Under the pieces are notes generated by a model. It saw only the letters and a program-made list of their open reading frames with translations, made no database searches and was not told the DNA's origin. 64,000 nt of DNA from Marchantia polymorpha subsp. ruderalis (taxonomy: Eukaryota > Streptophyta > Marchantiopsida > Marchantiales > Marchantiaceae), in contig AP031355.1 in NCBI GenBank assembly GCA_037833965.1, positions 16,207,501 through 16,271,500 on the forward strand, written 5' to 3'. This document shows, in pieces, positions 55,599 to 64,000 of the stretch; positions within the stretch are counted from its first letter, which is position 1, and every line of letters starts with the position of its first letter. A program made the translations under genes and the position numbers.

Positions 55599-56869
55599 AT
55601 AGTAGTTATTTTTTAAGCAATAGTCATTTCTACATATTAGACTAAGTGATGCAAAATATTCTAGAGCCTGAACCTTCAATCTTCATACTTTGTATGTATT
55701 TTTCATTATCATACTACAAATTACTAACCCGGAGACAAGATTAGGATTTAACCCCAAACCCTACTACCCGGATACCATTGGCGTACCCGTGGTATGTTGT
55801 TCGGTTCCTTCCTTGTAAGGCTTAAGGGGTCTTCCCAACTTCTTTTCTAGAATAATCCTACTTTGTCGGTCTTGCAAGAGAAGACGGATGAGGTACCGGA
55901 GCTATCAACATGACACCGTTCTTTTTCGGGTTAATTCCAGAAAATCATAATGGTCTAGATCCATGTTTTGGACAGAATGAGGTCCAAATCTTACATGAAT
56001 CGGGTCTGAACATGAATCGGGATTCAGTGCTCGACGGCACTTCGTTGCCGAAAAGCTTGGAATTTTGAAACCAACTGTCATGGTGTTGCAGCTGTCATCA
56101 GAGTTGTTTTGAGTTTTTTAGACTTCAGGACAAAATTGATGACCAATAAGACTAAGATCTTTACGCCCACTAAAACCGTGGAGCTGACATGACAGAGTTC
56201 TTTTCACAGTCGTTTTGCCATGCATTCTATATTTGTCAAAATCAAACTCCTTCGTGATGAATTTGGTTGACTTCATGTACCTTCTCGTCCACACTTGAGC
56301 TAGGTCTGCGCTAGCTACAAAGGAAATAAAGAGAGGAGAAGACGAAGACAGCGACAAGCTTCACTTCACTGTTCTCACTACCGTCTTCAATGCATTCAAT
56401 CCCTATTGCGGCTTGGACGTTTCATTTATTGGACAATCTCAGACTGTCACCTTCCTTGATCTTCTCTGCCCTTCAAAGTCCCTCAACGTCGACGTTTTTT
56501 TGCAGTGCAAATACGAAACAATGTCTTTCTCAACATCCAGTCATTGATACCAAGTTAGGAACGAATTCTATTATATAAGATTGCAGTTGAATGCTTTATA
56601 AGACGTATGCTTTCTTCTCTTCTGTTGAGAGAAGGTTCTAAACTAAGAGCAAGAGAAGAGAGTACAATCGGTCAATATTTTGCCTATTCACAATTTTATT
56701 GTACTTTTCATTGTTTGAAAGTGTACAATTGATACTTCACTAACAGTTACAGATGAGACAATCGTATGCAAGATGATCTAACTATGCCGGATTTAGCTTT
56801 TATATACTCCTAGTACTTTGATTCGGTGTTAACCTTTTACTCTGACTGTAACACTTCGGGGTCTATATG
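55599..56869. other. Region downstream of the SABATH gene
   Basis: Includes the 3' flank of the minus-strand methyltransferase gene. A 79-codon minus frame ends at 56118, but I recognise nothing in it and do not call a gene. Confidence 0.4.
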
Positions 56870-58924
56870 TTATAATTTCCTGGCAACTATGGCAACGAAC
56901 TGATACGTGTTCGTTTCATCCTCCGTAAGAGTTCCACTTTCGAACCCCTCCAGGAGGGCTTGCTCGTACCTTGCGATGTACAAATTCGTTATGTCCTCCC
57001 CAAAATGATCCTCCAGCATACTCGTGTAAAGGCCGCGATTTAAGGAAGCATGCCTTGCTGCTTTTTCCCGAGCTGTCATATTTTGCGGGTACAGAAAGAA
57101 GGGAAACACGTACTCCTTCTCGACAATGAGCTTCTCACTGTAGCTGTTTAGGATTTGTTCTACGTCTTTGAGATAGTGGAAGTGCATGAAGTTGTTGAAA
57201 CTGCCTCGCAACCCAGAGTCCACTTTTCCCTTCACAAACATAAAATCTAGTGTCAGGCACGTAATGAGCGCAGGCTTGTCACTGGAGAGCAGTCATATCG
57301 CCGGCTTCGGCATGTCATACCTCGGCAGAGCAATAGCACGATCACTACTTACATACTTGCCGAAAAGGCGACGTGCAAAATTCAGAAGAATAAGTAACGT
57401 TGTTCACAAAGATGGATTAATGAGGAACACCGGCTCCAACACAGATCGCAGAAATGAGAGTGCGACTGCTTTCCACATTGCAGAGGAGAAATTCTTCCTA
57501 TCGTAACTTTCCTTGACGTGAAGGGCATCTGGCGAGGACCAAAGCATACGAATGAATCTTGAAAAAAAGCTCTATGATCATAAGGATTACCTCAGAGACA
57601 AGTTCGTCCCAGATTCTCTCCTTGACTTCGTTGACCATCGTGTTGCAATACGGATAGTAGACCTTACGTACACCGAACACCAGAAGCATCAAACCACCGG
57701 TTGCCATTTCTTCCACCCGAGCATCCAGAAAGTTCCGTAGATCTACATCGCCTTGCCGAGCGTAAGCGTCTATGGTGGCGCGGCTTGCACGCTCATGTTC
57801 TATTTTTCCACCATTGTAATCTTCGGAGGTTTTGTCAAGAACTGACGAAGGGACCTGAAAGCAATTTTAGTCAGCGTCGACGCTTGACTTACAAGTTCTA
57901 CTCACTCGATCGATACAGAAAAGTATTTTATAATTGAGTTTGTTATTGAAACACTCAGCTACTCAATACCTCTACAGCCGTCGAGCGAGTCGTAGATCAT
58001 AACACTTAGACATGTGATAGATAGCATGAATCATAGCTAGGCTACATCCTACGGACTTTTTTTATAGTTCTCATTTCATTATTTTGTACGTCGGACTGCA
58101 TGGAAAAATTTTCTAAAAAATCTCAAAATTTGGATTGCGTACGGACTGCAGGCTCCATACTAACTATTCTATCAATGACGCCTGGAACCTGATACGACGA
58201 ACACAAACGTGCGTACTTCGGAATCGTATACAAATAGCTCTTGTACACTGTCAAAAGATGTTGATTCCACACGGCTGCCGAAAGTTCAGCAAAGAGAAAG
58301 TCGAAAAATGTCTACTTTACAAGGGATGCGAATGGAAAGAGAATGCGACTGTACAGTAACAGTAAATTCAACAGCGCTTGGTATGAGAGCAAGGAAGGAG
58401 AAGAGAGGTACCTTGGAAATCCAATGCAAAGCAAACGTTGACATAACAAAGTGTACACTGGAGCGAGGAAAGACCCTTCCGTAAAATGATCCAGGAACCC
58501 CAGCTGGAAAGTACTTCAAGGTCTCTGGTACGTTTTCTGCGATTGTCGCTACCGAGTTCTTGAACAGCTGAAACAGTGTGTTGAAGTCGGTGTCGTACAA
58601 ATCTTGGAAAAAGGCTTGAAACTCTGGAATGTGTCCATTCCGATATCGTTCCTTCACCCTCTTCAGGACTGTCTCCACATTGTTGATCGTATTACGGCCG
58701 GGGGCGCAGCCCAAATCCGCAATTGTGATGATAGACATGTCGTCATCCGGCAGCTTCATCGAATCAACCAATTCCAACACTGTCGGCCATATCTTCTCCA
58801 TACACATTGCATGCCAGTTTGAGTTCTCAGCGTAACTCATCGCTCCGGTTCCCTTCGTCATGAATAGCTGAGCAGACTTCATTGGATTCTCAGCCTGGAA
58901 GTGAGGCACTTGTTTCGAAGTCAT
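56870..58924 (-). CDS. SABATH-family SAM-dependent methyltransferase, three exons, 378 residues
   Basis: Exons on the minus strand: 58924-58412, 57854-57591 and 57229-56870; introns 58411-57855 (557 bp) and 57590-57230 (361 bp), all GT-AG and phase 0. The ATG at 58924 gives 378 residues, the usual family length; the open frame upstream offers two further ATGs (59017, 59008) that would add a ~30-residue leader. Motifs: SYAENSNWH (30-38), SAM-binding DLGCAPGRNT (70-79), DLYDTDFNTLF (108-118), GVPGSFYGRVFPRSSVHF (142-159) with ALHW (165-168), WDELVSE-GKVDSG across the second junction, and a C-terminal HFGEDITNLYIARYE. SABATH enzymes methylate carboxyl groups of salicylate, jasmonate, cinnamates and similar acids in the cytosol. 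The Gln that anchors carboxylate in salicylate methyltransferases (SxxQ) is His here, while the Trp of LHW is kept; substrate unknown. Confidence 0.9.
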
Positions 58925-59050
58925 GGCTGAGGCCGAGTCTGATCTCAAATGGTGGTACGTGCTGTAGAAGTCGGGGCAGTGACTCCGTTTTATACCAGCT
59001 CTCCCCATCCCCAGCATTCTGGAAAGATTCCACGAGCCTCCTGCCGATGC

Positions 59051-59159
59051 CACTGATACTGCACGTGTAATTCAAGTGAATTGGAAATTGAAGGATAAAA
59101 CAATCTGTCACTGATACTGCACGTGTAATTCAAGTGAATTGAAGGATAAAACAATCTGT
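59051..59159. repeat. Tandem duplication (~55 bp x 2) upstream of the SABATH gene
   Basis: Two units starting CACTGATACTGCACGTGTAA and ending ACAATCTGT at 59051-59108 and 59109-59159; the first has six extra bases. Each holds a CACGTG core (G-box type). The pair lies 130-230 bp upstream of the chosen ATG, so in the 5' UTR or promoter. Confidence 0.85.
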
Positions 59160-59600
59160 TAAGTATGAATCTATGATGAACTTTTTTACTGCACGTCAGG
59201 AAAAACGACTGGCATGTCAGCTCAAAGTACAACGTCGTGCGAAGTCTCCATCATAGCTAGCTAAATCAGGGAATGTCTTGGAGGAAGTGGTCGAACTTCG
59301 TCCTGGTCGTCGACAGTAAGCGAATCAATGCAAGCCACCGCCAAAACATGTTCGGATGGTCCTGGATCAGTTTCATGACCCTTGGACTGAGTTCGTAGCC
59401 AGGCGCGTATCTATTTACCCGGAGCCTGGGATCGTGAACTCCGCCAGATGCCGATGTTTAAACAGGCCCTTGATCCTTGACCTGTCCTTATACATTCGCG
59501 TGCCAAAAATAGGAATTGTTTGTCTTTCTATTGCATGTGAAGAAAGCTCTACCGCTACATCTGTTCCTGTTCCTGACGCATAAGGTGACAATCGGTTCGC
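59160..59600. other. Upstream region of the SABATH gene
   Basis: Probably promoter and intergenic DNA. No gene recognised. Confidence 0.4.
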
Positions 59601-59605
59601 AAATA

Positions 59606-59812
59606 CACACTCTAAGAGTCTACGAGGCCATGATTACAACTGCAGAAACTGTGATCCAAACGTCCGCCGACTGTGGCTGCCCCCTAGAAGACTGCAGGCT
59701 AGAACAACCCCGACCGTATGCCACTCTGAGAGTCTACGAGGCCATGATTGCAGAGAAACTGCAGAGAAACTGTGATCCGAACGTCCGCCGGCTGTGGCTG
59801 CCCCCTAGAAGA
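59606..59812. repeat. Direct duplication of ~95-105 bp
   Basis: Two units share GAGTCTACGAGGCCATGATT, GAAACTGTGATCC, ACGTCCGCCG and TGTGGCTGCCCCCTAGAAG. The second has an extra GCAGAGAAACT copy. Non-coding as far as seen. Confidence 0.85.
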
Positions 59813-59874
59813 AAGTCTTTGAAGCACGTTTTGATTGTTTCTTGTTTGCCTATTCGCAGTGTGCTATTCATGTG

Positions 59875-60440
59875 ATCAAAGTAACTGGTACCTAGGCACT
59901 GTCAAGGATACAGAAGCAAAAAGATTTGGCGCCGCCTTCTAATTTCTGGGGGCAACAGCATTTGTATATGAGTGGTTCCTGTTTGGAAAAAAAACATTTT
60001 GGCCAATAGCACGGTAAGAGATGGTCAACCAGCCTATATTACCCAACAAAGTTCTATTCTCATTATCAAAATAACTGGTACCATATGCACTTTCAAGGAA
60101 AAGAAAGCAAAAAGATTTGGCGCCGCCTTCTAATTTCTGGGGGCAACAGCATTTGTATATGAGTGGTTCCTGTTTGGAAAAAAAAACATTTTGGCCAATA
60201 GCACGGTAAGAGATGGTCAACCAGCCTATATTACCCAACAAAGTTCTATTCTCATTATCAAAATAACTGGTACCATATGCACTTTCAAGGAAAAGAAAGC
60301 AAAAAGATTTGGCCACGCCCACTGATTACTGAGGGTAACAGCATTTGTAGATCCGGGGTTCCTATTTGCGAAAACAAAAATTTGGCCAAGAGCACGTTGA
60401 GAGATGGTCAATCAACTCGATAAGAAAGTTCTCTTGACTG
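59875..60440. repeat. Tandem repeat, period ~191-192 bp, nearly three units
   Basis: AGATTTGGC, GGCAACAGCATTTGTA, GAGTGGTTCCTGTTTGG and AGAGATGGTCAA recur at 191- to 192-bp spacing. Units one and two are almost identical; the third is diverged and degenerates towards 60440. Confidence 0.9.
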
Positions 60441-60553
60441 TTCGTTCTAGCAAGGTGCGCGGAGACGCTGTACGTAACGATGTATTCCAAATTTAAACAT
60501 TTAACATAATCTGCGACATTCATTGGAATTTTTTCCTGAAGAAAAATCCAGTT

Positions 60554-60622
60554 CTTCTTAGGCATCTTAATTTGGTGTTTTCTTTAGGATGCAGAGAACA
60601 CCAAATTAAGAGGCCTAGGAAG
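60554..60622. repeat. Hairpin with 26-bp near-perfect stem
   Basis: Arms 60554-60579 and 60597-60622 pair at 24 of 26 positions (core CTTAATTTGGTGTT), with a 17-base loop. Confidence 0.9.
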
Positions 60623-60670
60623 CAACGAAAAATTCAGAAATAGACGAGGCAACTAGTAGCAACGTGCCCT

Positions 60671-60831
60671 AAGAGTGTTGTGTTGTACATACTGACATTT
60701 CTGGTACCTTTTTACAAAGTGACCATTGCGAATTCATCGGGAGGTAGCCCCAAAGAGTGTTGCGTTGTACATACTAACATTTCTGGTACCTTTCACAGAG
60801 TCCAATGCGAATTTATCGGGAGGTAGCCCCA
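60671..60831. repeat. Tandem duplication, 82-bp period, two units
   Basis: AAGAGTGTTG.GTTGTACATACT through ATCGGGAGGTAGCCCCA occurs at 60671-60752 and 60753-60831 with few differences. Confidence 0.92.
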
Positions 60832-61113
60832 TGTTACCCTTTTTGCACTGGACAATCTGATGGCGTCGCACAAGACTTTTTTTTCTGGCAAAGAGAATAA
60901 AGTGCATCGGGTTCGAGGACACTGAGAAACTGCCTCTGGTTCCTCGTAGGATTCCAAGGTGCTGCTGGGAAGCGCCTTCTGGAGTTTCAAATAAATTTCC
61001 AGAGAAATGTCAAGCTTTTCTTACTTCTTGTATGCTCTAGTAGTTTCTTACCAATCTCGGAGCAGTCTTACGAGTCAAATCCGAAGGTCTGATAAGGGAA
61101 GAAATATGTAAGT

Positions 61114-61149
61114 GGGCCGTCCATTGAGCTGTTGCTCAATGGACGGCCC
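61114..61149. repeat. Perfect 16-bp hairpin
   Basis: GGGCCGTCCATTGAGC, loop TGTT, exact complement. GC-rich and able to form a stable stem in DNA or RNA. Confidence 0.95.
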
Positions 61150-64000
61150 AGACGTCGTTGGCTTGTCGGACTTTACCTAGCCAATTACATGGTGCTCTGT
61201 AGGCTCATCAAACAGCGCCTTTTAGCTTTCGTTTATTCGGGATTTGGCCCAACTCTTTGGCAGATTTCTGCTTATTACTAGCCCGATCGCCATACGGTCG
61301 GATGTTCAATCATTTTGAAGAGGTGGGAGGAGTTACTTTTATTGAAATCAAATACACATGCAAGTCGGTAGAGATGTGCATTCAGAACTTCAGATGTTAC
61401 AGCTGAAGGCTCGAGGAACTGAAAGGAAACGCAGACTTTCAGCGTTAGGTGTTTGAGAAATGGGCTGGCGTTTGATGTACAACACTCAACGATATAACAA
61501 CGTCGTCGAAGAAGCTTTGTACTCTCCAACGCTTATAAGAATACTGATCCATGCGGGTCCTTGCGGTTGGGATGGGACGGGTGGATTGTAACAGTCCCGC
61601 GATGACGTGATTGACGATTGAAATTTTTCATCACAGGACCATCGGCTTACTCATATAATGATGTGCTTCGATTGTGGATTGAATGTCGTCTCAAATACCC
61701 TTACGTACTGTCAGAATTCCCTAAAACGACCCTCTGTTGTCCGACTTCGACCAACCATGTCAAATGTTCTGGCCTCCATTTCCACAAGAACGTCCATGGC
61801 AGGAGTCTGAAATATTTCATGCCTCGAGAGATGTATTGTGGACGTTTGCTTTGAAACTAACATGCTTTACTAATATGCTTTGTATTTTCTTGCATCATTA
61901 AAAAATATTCTTGAGGATTTCGACGTGCTTGGAAAATTACCAACGTGGTGTTGACTTCCTTTATTAATGATATAATATTAAAATAATGTTGAGGATGTAA
62001 AGGTTATTAGATTAGGCCATAAAATAAATGTAGATAATTTATATCGTTTACTACCGTTATTATTTATGATTTAGGTTGTTATATAGAGATGTGATTATTG
62101 ATAGCCCAAGAATAAATATTTAGTATAATTTATTTGTTCATTGAATGAATGAGTTATAATCTGACATTTTGGATCCCATAGATCTAATTACCAATTCCCA
62201 CTTTTGAAAGCCCACATTGAAGAGGTTTTGTTCAAATTCAAAGTTAGTGTACTCATCCTCGAAGATAATCATGTCATCCGCTCCTTCTCAAATCATTTTA
62301 TAGTTTCTAATCTATGTCTTTAATTAGAAATCTCCTCTTAGATTCTTTTGTCTTGATGAAAACAAGAAAGGCACAGGAGACTTTTTAAATATTGTAAAAT
62401 TGTGGATGCATATATGAATAAACGTTGTAATATGCCTAGATGATATAAATGATAAGACATTGTTTCAATTTTAACCGTCATGACAACAATCATTGTAGGG
62501 TTGTTTTTAACATTGGGTTGATTTTATACATTTTGTTATAGATTATATATTATTAATAAAATCTCCATTTTAAAATATGTGGATTTGGTTTTTGAAATGG
62601 CTTATAATCCATTATGATGCAAAGAATGAGCAAGTTCATTAAACAAATGAGAAACTTGAAGACTATATTATCCGAGTTACATGTACAATGTAATTATCTG
62701 TTAAGTCAGCTTTTATCTATGTCTAAAGGCATTTAGATCATGACAATATTCAGTTAGAACTATATATTTTGAGCATTAAACAATGTATTTGATGATGTTA
62801 TTGATAGTTACTAGCAGCATAGATATTACTTATTGTGATGATAATCAATTTTGACAAAACATACGCTACGCTCATAGTTCAATATGTACATGACAAAGAT
62901 GACAAACTTCCGCTTCTCGCGAGATTCTATTGTATTATATTATTTGCATAAACTTTGACAGAATAAAGTTGATGATCAATGAAACATCACTTCATATCTT
63001 GGTAAATGTTCTCGGGGCTGTGCTTAAACCAAATAATTCTTGAAAATTGCACGTGAATCCATAAACTTATGAAATTTTTTGAATTATTGATTGAGAATAA
63101 GTTATTTATTTTCAATCTTTTTTCTATTTAAGCATTCAGTTTGAACACATTTCACAATATTGCTATATAATATGATAGATAATTGAAAATCATGAAATAA
63201 TCTTAATTATGTATAAATATTTGATTTTCACTTTGAAACTCACAAAATTATTCTTGAAATTTTTAAATATTTAATACTTTAATTTTTTTTTATTATTTGT
63301 GTAATTTTCTCCATGACATTGACAAAACTAGTTTTGATAACACTAATTTCATATAAATATTCATTATTGAAACAAGACCTGATGTATATTCATGTAGTAA
63401 ATCGTCTGTGTAAACTAATTATCTCTTGTCTTCGTTCATTCATATTAATAAATTGTAAGTATAATACATATATCCAAAAATTTCAAATTCAATTCAAAAT
63501 ATAAATAATAATAATATTTTGTCATCATAATTTTAGAACCAAAAAAATTCATATTTCATTTTGTCAGAATTTGTACTTATATTCACATACATCTTAAATA
63601 CAATAAATCATGTGTTTTACAAGTCAAACTTTTTATATATTCAATGCTAAATAAAAAGCAACAAAATCCATATTGTTTTAGCATTTATGACTGAAGCTAA
63701 AAGTAATAAATTTACCTATGCGAGTCTAAAATAAAAAATATTATAAGGCAGCATAATGTAGGATAAAAATGATGATTTTTCATGAAATTTTAATTATTTC
63801 TTGATTTGATATTTGATTTTTGTCACACTTGTTACAATTTGAAATATTTACGGATATGAATTTATGATAAAATCAAAAACTAAACTGATATATAAATGCT
63901 CAAATTTCAAATTGTTCAACATTCAATTTCATAAAAATGTCATTTTATAATGAAAAAATTATACATAAAAGTCTTAATATTATATTATTTTTGATAATAA
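61150..64000. other. AT-rich intergenic, nothing recognised
   Basis: Small frames at 61278-61529 (-) and 61618-61854 (+) have no motif. From 61.9 kb on the DNA is extremely AT-rich without a supported feature. Confidence 0.5.

Noticed and set aside
58286-59053. Longer single-exon reading of the SABATH N-terminus starting at 59053
   Set aside because: That start is GTG, and the frame runs past the GT donor at 58411 into intron sequence lacking family similarity; the ATG at 58924 plus splicing gives a full-length family member.
59875-60440. 192-bp tandem units considered as a 5S rRNA or tRNA array
   Set aside because: No Pol III A/B/C boxes or 5S consensus in the units.

Overview
The window is nuclear DNA of a land plant. 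Evidence: a spliced SABATH-family methyltransferase gene, plant-type ankyrin-repeat proteins ending in a four-helix PGG domain, a plant-like tRNA-Val, and plant Ty1/copia and Ty3/gypsy (chromodomain) retrotransposons. A liverwort or other bryophyte is my best guess, because the coiled-coil protein of the 5-kb repeat family and the clustered ankyrin-PGG genes resemble what I recall from Marchantia-type genomes. That assignment is inference with low confidence.

Layout. 1-6 kb: the 3' part of an ankyrin-PGG gene, a 620-bp MITE, and a broken second copy of the PGG end, forming a small tandem array. 7.1-11.9 kb: copy A of an unusual 4.8-kb element with TG...CA ends and a perfect 5-bp target duplication, carrying an 853-codon reading frame on the minus strand. 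12.6-16.2 kb: a foldback/MITE structure into which copy B (2.1 kb, no ORF) has inserted. 16-28 kb: mostly unrecognised sequence with one tRNA-Val(CAC) gene, two degraded ankyrin/PGG remnants and two strong hairpins. 28.4-32.2 kb: an apparently complete, intronless 1261-residue ankyrin-PGG gene. 34.9-53.0 kb: a nest in which a degenerate Ty1/copia element is interrupted by a degenerate Ty3/gypsy chromovirus, itself interrupted by a 770-bp solo-LTR-like insertion and by copy C (5.3 kb) of the unusual element. 53-56 kb: AT-rich DNA with a 200-bp inverted repeat and a 305-bp MITE with an 8-bp target duplication. 56.9-58.9 kb: a three-exon SABATH methyltransferase gene on the minus strand. 59-61.2 kb: several local tandem duplications and strong hairpins. 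61.2-64 kb: AT-rich, nothing recognised.

The probable functional genes are the ankyrin-PGG genes (membrane-anchored ankyrin proteins), the SABATH methyltransferase (SAM-dependent carboxyl or related O-methylation of small molecules) and the tRNA. Nothing suggests that they form a pathway together. The feature most worth following up is the TGTAATAACCCAC...GTGGGTTACCACA element family. It has three independent insertions with perfect 5-bp duplications (CACTA, GGAAC, CACAT), no terminal direct repeats, no recognisable polymerase or integrase, a conserved novel protein in antisense to its 5'-TGTAATAACCC end, and dense arrays of mini-hairpin repeats such as GCCGAAGGC and GCCTATGCGTAGGC.
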